Assembly (NCBI GenBank): GCA_002722565.1 | Contig: PBMG01000012.1 | Span: 1 to 64,000 of the forward strand | Source: Acidimicrobiaceae bacterium | GTDB lineage: Bacteria > Actinomycetota > Acidimicrobiia > Acidimicrobiales > Poriferisodalaceae | Direction of reading: 5' to 3' | DNA: 64,000 nt | Shown: piece by piece, positions 7,662 to 16,409 of the stretch | Layout of the letters: each line of letters starts with the position of its first letter | How positions within the stretch are numbered: position 1 is the stretch's first letter | Notes under the pieces: generated by a model | What the model was told of the DNA's origin: nothing | Database searches by the model: none | The model's input: only the letters and a program-made list of their open reading frames with translations | Program-made: the position numbers and the translations under genes

Positions 7662-8135
7662 TTATGACTTTCCCTCAGAGGGGTCTTTTCTCGCGATCAG
7701 CATGGTTGGAACTGCTTGCAGCGCTACTTCACCTTTCTGGTTGATGAGCTGGTTTTTGATCTCGATAAGACCCAGCCCTTTACGCGACTTGCTTTCTCGT
7801 TTCTTCATTATCTCGACGGTTAGCGTTAGAACGTCTCCGACGCGAACTGGTGCGGGCCAAGACAGTTCACTTAAGCCAGCTGCTCCGACGCTATGTTCCC
7901 CCAAGAAGTCCTCAGCCAGCAGCTTCATCATTAAAGAACCGGTATGCCAGCCTGATGCGATGAGGCTGCCGTAAATGGTTTGAGAGGCTGCTTCGGGGTC
8001 GATGTGAAAGCGTTGAGGGTCAAATTGAGTGGCGAAGTCAATCATTTCGTCTTCTGTCATCACAGTCGAGCCGAGTGTGAATTTTTCGCCGACTGAGAAA
8101 TCATCGTAGAAACGTTCTTTGCAGGGGATGTCCAT
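7662..8135 (-). CDS. Single-domain MaoC family acyl dehydratase
   Basis: A 157-residue hot-dog protein of the (R)-specific enoyl-CoA hydratase type. It has the FYDDFSVGEKF entry motif, the catalytic-type DPQRFHID segment (Asp and His about ten residues after the hydratase helix start), GLIASGWHT-like packing (GSLIASGWHTGS) and the closing VRVGDVLTL strand. It probably hydrates an enoyl-CoA, and in context possibly a mesaconyl-C4-CoA-like intermediate of the same pathway as the two downstream genes. The spacing to the next gene is 106 bp. Confidence 0.85.
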   Translation of the reverse strand: MDIPCKERFYDDFSVGEKFTLGSTVMTEDEMIDFATQFDPQRFHIDPEAASQTIYGSLIASGWHTGSLMMKLLAEDFLGEHSVGAAGLSELSWPAPVRVGDVLTLTVEIMKKRESKSRKGLGLIEIKNQLINQKGEVALQAVPTMLIARKDPSEGKS

Positions 8136-8241
8136 GCAGTTGTTTATCTTTCTATTTAGGCGCCTTGAGGGGGAGCTACATCAATAGCAACGGGGCGATT
8201 CCGTGAGCTCAGAATTTTTGGCGATGGGCTAGAGACAGGCT

Positions 8242-9099
8242 TTATTTGTATTGATCTTTAAATTCTGACAGTTGGTCAAGCTTTGGAATGACGGTGTCAG
8301 CATCTGCAGGAGGCAGCGTAAATACGATTCGGTTGCAGCCAGCTTCGATCAGAGTGTCAACGATTTCTGCTTTCGGCGGAGTTCCGAACTGTCCGAAATC
8401 AAAAGATTCAGGGTCTCGACCGGCATCCTCTGCCATCTGTTTAAGGGTGTTGATTTGGTCGGCGAAGTCGTAGCGCCCGCTAATCGGCATGAAGCCGTCG
8501 CAGTATTCGACGATGTCTTTCATCGTTTTTGGACCAGCTGCTCCACCTAAAATAATTGGAGGGTGTGGTTTCTGGGTTGGTTTGGGCCATTGCCAGCTGG
8601 AGCTGAATTCGACGTGTTCGCCGTGAAATTCGGCTTCGTCGTTGGCCCAGATTTCTTTCATTGCCAAAATTCGTTCGCGCATGACAGCCCGACGTTCGCC
8701 GAATTTGACTCCATGGTGGTGAAGTTCTTCTTTGTTCCAGCCGTAACCGATGCCGAAAAGAAACCGGCCGTCGGTTAGCGCGTCAACTGTTGCGACGCTC
8801 TTTGCGAGCCAGATCGGATCTCTTTGTGGGACAAGAGTGATACCAGTGCCGAGTTTGATTTTGTTGGTGACTGCACCTGCCATCCCCAACGCTACGAACT
8901 GGTCATGGGTTCGCCAGTACTCCTCTGGGAGGGGCGGTGCCTTTGGGTTAAGACCCCAGGGTGTTTCTCGGCTAGTTGGAATGTGACTGTGTTCAGGGAA
9001 CCAAATTGATTCAAAACCACGGTCCTCGGCTTCCTTGGCCAAGGTCATTGGGTTAATCGCTTTGTCGGTCGGGAACATGTTTATGCCGAAATCAGTCAT
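8242..9099 (-). CDS. Luciferase-like (LLM class) F420- or flavin-dependent oxidoreductase
   Basis: A 285-residue TIM-barrel oxidoreductase. Features are the N-terminal strand TDFGINMFPTD, ESIWFPEHSHIP, the KLGTGITLVPQRDP segment, the GRFLFGIGYGWN motif and the PHPPIILGGAAGPKT turn. The GxGxGWN-type motif and length are typical of actinobacterial F420-dependent members, although FMN use cannot be excluded. The substrate is unknown. It is the first gene upstream of the MaoC/Mct block, with a 106-bp gap. Confidence 0.9.
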   Translation of the reverse strand: MTDFGINMFPTDKAINPMTLAKEAEDRGFESIWFPEHSHIPTSRETPWGLNPKAPPLPEEYWRTHDQFVALGMAGAVTNKIKLGTGITLVPQRDPIWLAKSVATVDALTDGRFLFGIGYGWNKEELHHHGVKFGERRAVMRERILAMKEIWANDEAEFHGEHVEFSSSWQWPKPTQKPHPPIILGGAAGPKTMKDIVEYCDGFMPISGRYDFADQINTLKQMAEDAGRDPESFDFGQFGTPPKAEIVDTLIEAGCNRIVFTLPPADADTVIPKLDQLSEFKDQYK

Positions 9100-9179
9100 A
9101 GGTGGATCATAACCATGTCGATATGCGCGTTGCTCGCTGTGTTTTGAAAGCTAACGGTATTAGTGAATCAGCCTCTAAA

Positions 9180-9214
9180 AATGCGATGAGTCCTCATGGG
9201 ATTGAGGACTCATC
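9180..9214 (-). terminator. Intrinsic terminator after the ABM gene (minus strand)
   Basis: A perfect 12-bp inverted repeat, GATGAGTCCTCA and TGAGGACTCATC, has a 6-nt loop. Read on the minus strand, the stem is followed within three bases by a run of five T. It lies about 80 bp beyond the stop of the 9297-9590 gene and separates it from the oxidoreductase at 8242-9099. Confidence 0.88.
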
Positions 9215-9296
9215 AAGAGGTGGTCAGTGCTGTCTTTCTGACACCTGATCGCCGAAGTCTTTCAGACTTGGCGTTGCTAGTTAGATAATGACTTTG

Positions 9297-9590
9297 TTAG
9301 GCGTCGTGGCTATCTAGATAGGTGACTTGGAGGTTTCCTGCCAATACTGGTGCGAGCATTTCTGGCAGTCCGGTGTCCATCCGCCATTGCAGATAAGCCT
9401 GATGATTTTCTTTGAGTGCAAACTTCTCCCACAGGACGACGGTGTCTGGATTGTTGTCGTCGCTGTAAACCTCGATTGACTCACAGCCTTCAAAGGCACG
9501 AGTGTCGGCTAGAGCTCCGCGGAGGATTTCGATTAGTTCAGGTCCTTTGCCTTCTTGGCAAGGGAACACGACGTGAATAGTTTGAGACAT
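9297..9590 (-). CDS. Antibiotic biosynthesis monooxygenase (ABM) domain protein
   Basis: A 97-residue dimeric alpha-beta-barrel protein. The pattern is an N-terminal strand (TIHVVFPCQEG), a long helix (GPELIEILRGALADTRAFEGC), a strand SIEVYSD, then VVLWEKFALKENHQAYLQWR and a final strand. The WEKF/Y...HxxY core is the ABM signature. Such proteins are small cofactor-free oxygenases or quinone/heme-related enzymes. The substrate cannot be told. It has a private terminator and is probably monocistronic. Confidence 0.85.
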   Translation of the reverse strand: MSQTIHVVFPCQEGKGPELIEILRGALADTRAFEGCESIEVYSDDNNPDTVVLWEKFALKENHQAYLQWRMDTGLPEMLAPVLAGNLQVTYLDSHDA

Positions 9591-9717
9591 CTTTAACTTC
9601 CTTAAGGAATAATTTGCAGTGTGTGATTTAGAAGCTCATCACCTTTGGTTGAGAACGTCAATTTTTGCTCTTGGCTTGTATTGGAAACAGGAATATATGA
9701 CTAGGAGTTGGCTTTAA

Positions 9718-10113
9718 TTATCTTCTTGGTATTGAGGCCGCAATGATCTCGACCTCAATGTCTCCTACTACCAGTGGGGCGCCAACAGTCGTTCTGCAGG
9801 GATAAGGGGCCTCAAACACGTCTAGAAAGACTTCGTTCCAAATGGCGAACTCTGTCACGTCGGTGAGTTGAGCGTTGACTTTGATGACGTGGTCAAGCGA
9901 AAGGCCCATATCTTCGAGCATCGAACCGAAGTTTTCTAGAGCAACTCTGGCTTGTGTGGCTAGGTCGCCACCTGTTACTTCGAATGTGTCGAGGTTGATC
10001 GCTGTCATGCCGCTAAAGAAATACAAATCACCGACTTGTATTGCAGTCGAGTTTTTAATGTTGAATTCTTCGAGTGCGGCGGCTGCTGAAGGGGACGAGT
10101 GAATGATAGTCAT
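9718..10113 (-). CDS. RidA family (Rid/YjgF/UK114) protein
   Basis: A 131-residue protein of the Rid family, whose RidA members hydrolyse reactive enamine/imine intermediates. It shows the family core: a GDLYFFSGMTA strand, the QARVALENFGSMLEDMG helix, VIKVNAQLTDV, and the end PCRTTVGAPLVV-x-EVEIIA, in which the arginine is the substrate-binding residue of active members. It may instead belong to one of the Rid subfamilies with a pathway-specific deaminase role. Confidence 0.92.
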   Translation of the reverse strand: MTIIHSSPSAAAALEEFNIKNSTAIQVGDLYFFSGMTAINLDTFEVTGGDLATQARVALENFGSMLEDMGLSLDHVIKVNAQLTDVTEFAIWNEVFLDVFEAPYPCRTTVGAPLVVGDIEVEIIAASIPRR

Positions 10114-10175
10114 GGCCGAACACCATAGACGTCATTGGTTAGAGCCTGTTGCTGAGCAAGGCAACCGGTTGGTGG

Positions 10176-10802
10176 CTAGGAGTCGCTCCCACACATTTGA
10201 CCACCTTCGTCGAGGTAGATCGAATTCTTAGGCTGAGCGAACAAGGCTTCGACGGCAGGTACGAATTCTTCGAGAATCATCGAGTCATAACTTGGATCAA
10301 AGGCTGTTTGGTCGAACTCTTGACAGAATTCGACGGTGAGGTCGTAAGCAGGGTGACCTTGAAACTGATCTCTCATGTTGCGGTCGAGGCCGAGGTAGTG
10401 AAAAAAGTTGTAACCCTGAAAAATGCCGTGCTTTTCTACCATCCAAAGGTGTTCTTCGCTAACGAAAGGTTTGAGAATCGCTACAGCTATATCGGGGTGA
10501 TTGTAAGAACCAAGAGTGTCGCCAATGTCGTGGAGTAGGGCACAAACAACGTATTCATCGGACTTGTTGGCTCGGTAGGCGCGAGTAGCGGTCTGTAGTG
10601 AATGTTCCATTCGGTCGACGGAAAAGCCGCCGTGGTCGCCTTCTAACAGTCGGAGGTGGTCGAGAACTCGACTAGCGACGCTGCTGGCCATCTGTTGGTT
10701 GTGTGCTGCAATGATCTTCCAATCGAGAGCGGTTCCTTCAGTCATCGCTCCAAATGTCGCAGATTGTTCCAGTAGATCTTTACTGTCGACGGTAGTGCTC
10801 AT
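10176..10802 (-). CDS. HD-domain protein, possible MIOX/PhnZ-like di-iron oxygenase or phosphohydrolase
   Basis: A 208-residue soluble protein with an HD superfamily metal site: MEHSLQTA (His), ALLHDIGD (the His-Asp pair), then VEKHGIF and a late YDQTAFDPSYD aspartate segment. The arrangement recalls the mixed-valent di-iron HD oxygenases (inositol oxygenase, PhnZ, TmpB), but the sequence belongs to a separate subfamily often annotated only as HD domain. The NHPDIAVAIL and FQGHPAYD segments are well formed, so the fold looks intact. Nothing nearby points to phosphonate use. The substrate is unknown. Confidence 0.8.
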   Translation of the reverse strand: MSTTVDSKDLLEQSATFGAMTEGTALDWKIIAAHNQQMASSVASRVLDHLRLLEGDHGGFSVDRMEHSLQTATRAYRANKSDEYVVCALLHDIGDTLGSYNHPDIAVAILKPFVSEEHLWMVEKHGIFQGYNFFHYLGLDRNMRDQFQGHPAYDLTVEFCQEFDQTAFDPSYDSMILEEFVPAVEALFAQPKNSIYLDEGGQMCGSDS

Positions 10803-10970
10803 TTGATCCTCTTTTTTTTGGTGCTGCCTTTATGGTAACCGGTCTGAGGTGCGCAGTTCTCTTGTGGAAGTTTCGTTTAGTAGAGCTTGGCTTTGGTGCT
10901 GATGTTGCGGGTAGATAGGCTGACCGATAGAACAGTATTAAGTAACCTAAACATGATTGAAGGGTGAGAC

Positions 10971-12401
10971 ATGGAACTCAGCTCCAACTTAGGCCGTTTT
11001 TATATCAATGGAGAGTGGGTTGAACCGTCTACGGACGCCACAGTTGAGGTCATAAATCCGGCGACTGAAGCACCAATAGCTTCTATCGCTATGGGTACTC
11101 CAGCCGATGTAGATGCTGCGGTTGACGCTGCGCAGGCAGCCTTCGATAGCTACTCACAAACTTCAATTGAGTATCGCGTTGAGTTGTTGAATCGGATTAC
11201 TGGGCTTTTGAGTGCCCGATCAGAAGATCTTGCAAGCCTAATTTCTGCTGAGATGGGGGCCCCGAAAGGTCTCGCTAAGGCAGCTCAGGCGCCAACTGGA
11301 GTAGCTCATTTCGCGACGATGGCTCAGATCCTGGGTTCCTATGAGTTCGAAGAACAGATGGGTAGATCCTTGATTGCAAAGGAGCCGGTTGGGGTTGTGG
11401 GGATGATCACGCCTTGGAACTGGCCTCTCAACCAGATTGCGTGCAAGGTAGCGCCGGCTCTTGCTGCTGGTTGCACAATGGTGCTGAAGCCCTCAGAGGT
11501 TGCCCCGCTCAACGCCATCTTGTTCGCTGAATTGCTAGATGAAGCTGAAGTTCCCGCCGGTGTCTTTAATTTAGTTAATGGCGATGGGCCGTCGGTAGGA
11601 GCTCACCTATCAGCACATCCCGGAGTTGACATGATGTCATTTACTGGCTCCACGCGAGCAGGAGTTGAGGTAGCCCGAAATGCGGCTCCGACCGTAAAGC
11701 GAGTAGCTCAAGAGCTTGGTGGAAAGTCCGCGAACATCATTCTGGACGACGCTGACCTGGCTGAAGCTGTAGGTCGTGATGCGTTTGGAATGTGCACCAA
11801 TTCCGGTCAGTCATGCAACGCTGCTACCCGGATGTTCGTCCCGTTTAGCCGCATGGAAGAAGCTGCGGCTATAGCCAAAGGCTCAATGGAGTCGGTTGCA
11901 GTCGGAGACCCGGTTAGCGATGGAACAATTATTGGACCAGTGGTTTCTGAAGTGCAGTGGAACAAAATCCAAGCGTTAATTGAGGCCGGCATTGAGGAAG
12001 GGGCCACCTTGGTCACAGGTGGAACTGGACGCCCGGAAGGTTTGGACAGCGGATATTTCGTTCGACCGACGCTCTTCACCAATGTTACGAATGAGATGCG
12101 AATCGCCCAAGAAGAGATTTTCGGGCCGGTACTAGTAATGATCGGGTATGAAGACGATGACGATGCAGTGCGTATGGCAAACGAAACGCTTTACGGACTC
12201 TCAGGCTATGTGTCGGGCAGCCAAGATAGGGCAATGTCGGTGGCTAGGAGAATCCGTAGCGGCAATGTTCATGTAAACGGAGCGGGCCCCGACTTCAACG
12301 CGCCGTTTGGCGGTTACAAGCAGTCAGGTAACGGCCGCGAATGGGGTCAACATGGCTTTGAAGAGTTCCTAGAAATTAAAGCCATCATGGGGGCTGGCTA
12401 A
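10971..12401 (+). CDS. NAD(P)-dependent aldehyde dehydrogenase
   Basis: A 476-residue class 1/2-like aldehyde dehydrogenase that oxidises aldehydes to carboxylates. The NAD fold motif MITPWNWPLNQI is near residue 145. The FTGSTRAG turn follows, then the general-base segment QELGGKSANII, the catalytic cysteine in NSGQSCNAA (about residue 281) and the EEIFGPVL motif. It is divergent from the HD-domain gene with 168 bp between them, and begins at ATG just after AGGGTGAGAC. Substrate specificity cannot be read from the sequence. Confidence 0.96.
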   Translation: MELSSNLGRFYINGEWVEPSTDATVEVINPATEAPIASIAMGTPADVDAAVDAAQAAFDSYSQTSIEYRVELLNRITGLLSARSEDLASLISAEMGAPKGLAKAAQAPTGVAHFATMAQILGSYEFEEQMGRSLIAKEPVGVVGMITPWNWPLNQIACKVAPALAAGCTMVLKPSEVAPLNAILFAELLDEAEVPAGVFNLVNGDGPSVGAHLSAHPGVDMMSFTGSTRAGVEVARNAAPTVKRVAQELGGKSANIILDDADLAEAVGRDAFGMCTNSGQSCNAATRMFVPFSRMEEAAAIAKGSMESVAVGDPVSDGTIIGPVVSEVQWNKIQALIEAGIEEGATLVTGGTGRPEGLDSGYFVRPTLFTNVTNEMRIAQEEIFGPVLVMIGYEDDDDAVRMANETLYGLSGYVSGSQDRAMSVARRIRSGNVHVNGAGPDFNAPFGGYKQSGNGREWGQHGFEEFLEIKAIMGAG

Positions 12402-12486
12402 GTTTCACAGTCCCGAGATTGGCGTTGCTTCAGAATCGAAGCGCGTATCAAAAGCTAGATGTAGACGAGATCTGAGCGATACTGGC

Positions 12487-14421
12487 TTGGTGAGGTTTCC
12501 CCAAAGTTTGGTTGTATGCGCGTTGTTGGCTGTCTCCTGCTCGACCGCAGGCGAAACAGACGCCACCAACCAACTCGGCGGATCGACAACAAAGACGACT
12601 ACCACGACGCGCCTTGAGAAGGCTTCAACAGAGACTTCACCGAAGACCACTGCGGTCGCGACAACAGTTGACGTAGACGTTAACGTCAACGATTTTGAAC
12701 TGACAGTGGTGGCGCCGGCGCTTGTCGACAGCTATTCACAGTTCGAGGTTTCAGTGGTCTCACAGGAAGAGATAACTGACATCCAAATCGTTTCCGATGG
12801 GTTCATTGTGTTGGCTTCAACAGAACAATCGCTCACGCTCGTCAGTCCCATCGTTCAACGAAACGAAACAATCGAATACTCAGTTGATGTCACCACCGCA
12901 GATGGACGTTCAAAGAGGGTTGGCCTCCAAATCGAAGTGGCCCTGTACGAGCATGACGTCTCACGTACCAGACACCTCAAGCCAGATGACTTAGAGGGCA
13001 CGAGCAGCAAGGACTACGCCGTCTTCAATTTCGGTTTTGAAACAGTTTTCGTCAACGAGCGCTACAACGAAACCTATTGCTACCCAACGGTTAATGACTG
13101 CGACGAACGAGACGGTTCATTTACTGCAGACGCACACAACATGATGGTCGGAGACTTCAACGGTGACGGTCACCAAGACCTAGTGGTCGGTTGGGCCATT
13201 TTCCCACACACGATGACCCACCAAGAGCGAAGCACAGTGAGGGTGTACCTCAACGACGGAACAGGTCGGCTCATAGCAGATCCGACGATTTACTTCTCCG
13301 GAGAGCCACCAGAACGCAACATGTCGTATCGACTAGTAGTTGACGACTTCAACCAGGATGGGGTTGACGATATCTTCGCCGGCTCGCAAGGTTTACTGAA
13401 ACTCCTCCCAACTGGAGAGAGAATCAATGACATGGACCCTCACGTTTTGCTGCTATCTCGTGATGGCAAACTCTTTGATGCCTCGGACACCATCGACTAT
13501 CGCGGCAACAGATTTTTTGCTCATGATGCTTCGTCGGGAGACATAAACGGTGATGGGTTCCCCGATATCTTGGCAGCGCGGACTTTGTTTTTGAATGATG
13601 GCGGAGCAGGGTTTGTGAATTCAATCGAGAATCTGCCTGAGGCAATGCGTCGTACTGACCACTACGTTATGTCGTCCCTACTTGAAGACTTTAATGGCGA
13701 TGGTTTGGCCGACCCGGTGCTTTTGTGGGGAGACGAAATAGATTCTTTGAACCCCTGGCCGGCACAAATAGCTATCAGTGACAAGCAAAAGCCGAGTGAT
13801 CAATGGGAGGTGCACGGTCTGCCCACGGGGCGGTTCGGACAGGGAACCACCAAATTCAACCATGCCTCCACTGCAGACATCGACAGTGACGGAGATATAG
13901 ACATCGTCATCGGAACCACGAGGGCCGGAAGCCTTTACTACGTGGGAAGATTCATCCAAATTCTTCGCAACGACGGCTCAGGAAATTTCACCGATATCAG
14001 CCAAGAGGCACTGGGTGAACAACCAAGGGCCTTGAATTATGAAGATCCAGAAGTTGAGGTGGAGTGCACTGTGTGGGGAGAAGGCCAGGTAGTTCTTCTC
14101 GATGTCGATAACGACGGTGACATCGATATAACTGACCGAACACACGGTGGAGCGAACGGCGGAAAAGAAGCATGCCCTGGGATAGAAATTTATTTGAACG
14201 ACGGGGACGGCAATTTTTCGAGCGATGAATCAAGTGACCTAGCTTGGGTCAGACAACATCAGATACCGGGCTTTGTGGCTTTGACGCCAGCTGACCATGA
14301 GATTGGTAATGCAATCCCGATAGATCTCGACGGTCGTTTCGGAATCGATTACGTCGCTCAGATACGGTCGCCCTGGGGAGGCTTGTTCGCATTTCTCTAT
14401 CAAGTGATGTCATTGGAGTAA
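12487..14421 (+). CDS. Secreted FG-GAP/VCBS beta-propeller lipoprotein
   Basis: A 644-residue surface protein. The N-terminus has a hydrophobic signal sequence ending LAVSCS, a lipobox for lipidation at Cys, followed by a Thr-rich linker. At least six calcium-binding D-x-[ND]-x-DG repeats follow (GDFNGDGHQD, DDFNQDGVDD, GDINGDGFPD, EDFNGDGLAD, ADIDSDGDID, LDVDNDGDID), the signature of integrin-like FG-GAP propellers. The start is TTG (12487) or the next codon, GTG. It is probably an extracellular binding or carbohydrate-sensing protein. It converges with the TauD gene. Confidence 0.9.
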   Translation: MVRFPQSLVVCALLAVSCSTAGETDATNQLGGSTTKTTTTTRLEKASTETSPKTTAVATTVDVDVNVNDFELTVVAPALVDSYSQFEVSVVSQEEITDIQIVSDGFIVLASTEQSLTLVSPIVQRNETIEYSVDVTTADGRSKRVGLQIEVALYEHDVSRTRHLKPDDLEGTSSKDYAVFNFGFETVFVNERYNETYCYPTVNDCDERDGSFTADAHNMMVGDFNGDGHQDLVVGWAIFPHTMTHQERSTVRVYLNDGTGRLIADPTIYFSGEPPERNMSYRLVVDDFNQDGVDDIFAGSQGLLKLLPTGERINDMDPHVLLLSRDGKLFDASDTIDYRGNRFFAHDASSGDINGDGFPDILAARTLFLNDGGAGFVNSIENLPEAMRRTDHYVMSSLLEDFNGDGLADPVLLWGDEIDSLNPWPAQIAISDKQKPSDQWEVHGLPTGRFGQGTTKFNHASTADIDSDGDIDIVIGTTRAGSLYYVGRFIQILRNDGSGNFTDISQEALGEQPRALNYEDPEVEVECTVWGEGQVVLLDVDNDGDIDITDRTHGGANGGKEACPGIEIYLNDGDGNFSSDESSDLAWVRQHQIPGFVALTPADHEIGNAIPIDLDGRFGIDYVAQIRSPWGGLFAFLYQVMSLE

Positions 14422-14460
14422 ACGAACGATGGTTGCGCAACTAAGAACGTTGGTATCCGT

Positions 14461-15441
14461 TCAGAACGACGCTGTTGTCGCCCCATACATTCGGTCTTTG
14501 GTTTCCTCACGCAAAAACCCGAGTTCCTCGGTGAGAGCCCGACGACCTGCTTCAGCTTCCGGATCCTCGGGATAGTAAGCCAATTCAGAGGCAGGGTCTC
14601 CAGCGACTCGGGTCCCGATCAGATATCGAGGCTTGCTGTAGTCGTAAGGACGGGCTCGGTGAAGCGCTCTCCGGTTATCCCATAGCAGTGTGTCCCCGGC
14701 AACCCAATTATGGCTGTAGACCCGCGAATCGTCAGCGACGACGTGTTCTACGAGAGACCGGATCAGATTGCGGCTTTCTTCTCGAGTGAGGCCTGGAATT
14801 CCGAAGGCATGTCGCCCAACGAACAAGTTCGGCTTCCCCGTCTCCGGATGAATCTTGACCATAGGCCGCAGATAAGCCTCCCCGTGATACACCTCGCCGT
14901 ATACGCCGTCGCCTTCTGCATCTGGGAAGTCCCCGAGGTCATTCGCCTGAGAAAAGTTTGTTGAATGGTATGCGCTTAATTCAGCGACCTTTTCTCTTGT
15001 GGCTTGGTCCAGAGTGTCATAGCCGGATTGCAGATCAGCTAACTCAGTTTGTCCGCCTTCATCCGGAACGACCACGGCAGACAGCATCGCCACCTTGCTG
15101 GCGATCGGTTTATAAGTGGAGTCGGTGTGCCAGGCCTCGTTTCCGACGTTTGTTCGCATTATTTGCGACTGGAGGTCATGAATCTTTCCGAAGCTACCGT
15201 CCTCATGTTTCTTCTGGTTGGCCATAGGAGCCCCACCAAATTCCAACTCCCCGAAACGTTGACCAAACGCGGTGCTTTCTTGCTCGTTGAGGTGTTGACC
15301 GGGGAGAAGCAAAAATCCGTGTTCCAAAAAAGCTGCATGCAGATCATTGAACTCGCCGTCACTCAGATTTTTTAGATCTACTCCCGTGGCGGTAGCACCA
15401 AACGCTTTGCCGATCATCGGCACGATTTTTATGTCACTCAT
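14461..15441 (-). CDS. TauD/TfdA family Fe(II)/2-oxoglutarate dioxygenase
   Basis: A 326-residue oxygenase. The facial triad is visible as HTDSTY (His-x-Asp) and the distal LWDNRRALHRARPYD (His, with the downstream Arg for 2-oxoglutarate). GFLLLPGQHL and GELEFGG-type segments are typical. I chose ATG at 15441 because GGGGAAC lies 3 bp before it; a TTG four codons upstream is the alternative. Substrates in the family include taurine, alkyl sulfates and aryloxyalkanoates, and none can be chosen here. It is followed upstream by a ring-cleavage-type hydratase gene on the same strand. Confidence 0.92.
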   Translation of the reverse strand: MSDIKIVPMIGKAFGATATGVDLKNLSDGEFNDLHAAFLEHGFLLLPGQHLNEQESTAFGQRFGELEFGGAPMANQKKHEDGSFGKIHDLQSQIMRTNVGNEAWHTDSTYKPIASKVAMLSAVVVPDEGGQTELADLQSGYDTLDQATREKVAELSAYHSTNFSQANDLGDFPDAEGDGVYGEVYHGEAYLRPMVKIHPETGKPNLFVGRHAFGIPGLTREESRNLIRSLVEHVVADDSRVYSHNWVAGDTLLWDNRRALHRARPYDYSKPRYLIGTRVAGDPASELAYYPEDPEAEAGRRALTEELGFLREETKDRMYGATTASF

Positions 15442-15517
15442 CGTGTTCCCCAAGTCCCTTATTGGTAACAGGCTAGCTAACGGGAAACAGTAGGGGTGAG
15501 AATTTAGTGGTGCGACG

Positions 15518-16345
15518 CTACAAGCAAGCGAGTTCTACTGATCCGTGGTCGCCTACAAAGAACTTCACTCGGTCAGCGACCTGCGGGAAATAAGTGATGA
15601 CTGTGCTGCCAGTCATCACGAATTCACCTGCTCGGATCGTACGACCTCGGTCGTTGAGGTGGTTTGCGAGCCAAGCAACTGCTTCGAAAGGGTGACCCAG
15701 GGCGTCTCCGGTCTTACCAGATCCGAGAACCTCGCCGTTTACTTCCAGAACAGTAGGTGTGTCGACCAGGTCAATGTCTTGCCAGTCAGCGAAAGGAGAG
15801 CCCAAAATGACTCCAGCGTTCCATGCGTTCTCAGACACTGAGTCGAAGGGGTTGAGTTGGTCATAGTTGGCGTCTCGGTCTTCGATCAGTTCAAAGGATG
15901 GGTAGCAAGCATCTACTGCATCGCGAACAGTCTCTTTTGTGTGTGTTGTTGTGGCATCGAGGTCAGCTCCAAGTTGAACAGCGATTTCGCATTCCAAACC
16001 AAGATGTCGATGATCGCTGAGAACGACCTGCCCGGGAGAGTTTTGAACGCGACTATTAAACACGGCGCCAGACAACGGATGGTCGACACCGCAGAACTCT
16101 TGCATGGCCTTGCTCGTGAGAGCGACTTTCCAAGCGACCACCTGTTCACCTCGGCCGGTCATGATGTCGATAAATGCGTCCTGGATGAGGTAGGCGTTTT
16201 CCAAAGAGGCATCCTCGACCCTGTTTGCCATGGTGTGGTGTTGCGCCTTAGTTTCAAGCTCTTCCAGGAATGATGCCGCTATTTCGAGTCGGTCTTGCTC
16301 GTTCACAACGGGCCTTCTTTCATTGCTTTCTGTTGATTGTTGCAC
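15518..16345 (-). CDS. 2-keto-4-pentenoate hydratase / 4-oxalocrotonate decarboxylase family protein
   Basis: A 275-residue member of the fumarylacetoacetate-hydrolase-like fold of MhpD/DmpH. It carries VVAWKVALTS near residue 70, a metal-binding ECEIAVQLG (Glu-x-Glu) segment, PSFELIEDRD with the third acidic ligand, NAWNAGVILG and the C-terminal FVMTGS-T turn. Such enzymes act late in meta-cleavage of aromatics. It starts at GTG 16345; a second GTG 13 codons on has a better AGAAGG site. It probably shares a transcript with the TauD gene, 76 bp away. Confidence 0.88.
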   Translation of the reverse strand: MQQSTESNERRPVVNEQDRLEIAASFLEELETKAQHHTMANRVEDASLENAYLIQDAFIDIMTGRGEQVVAWKVALTSKAMQEFCGVDHPLSGAVFNSRVQNSPGQVVLSDHRHLGLECEIAVQLGADLDATTTHTKETVRDAVDACYPSFELIEDRDANYDQLNPFDSVSENAWNAGVILGSPFADWQDIDLVDTPTVLEVNGEVLGSGKTGDALGHPFEAVAWLANHLNDRGRTIRAGEFVMTGSTVITYFPQVADRVKFFVGDHGSVELACL

Positions 16346-16409
16346 TCAATTCGCATACATGCACCACTCATGAACCCTGAGAAGGCTTTGCGTATGGAAA
16401 GTCACGCTT

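Noticed and set aside
5288-8135. A complete 3-hydroxypropionate bi-cycle for autotrophic growth
   Set aside because: Only the methylfumaryl-CoA steps are seen. Malonyl-CoA reductase, propionyl-CoA synthase and the C5-CoA lyase are not in the window.
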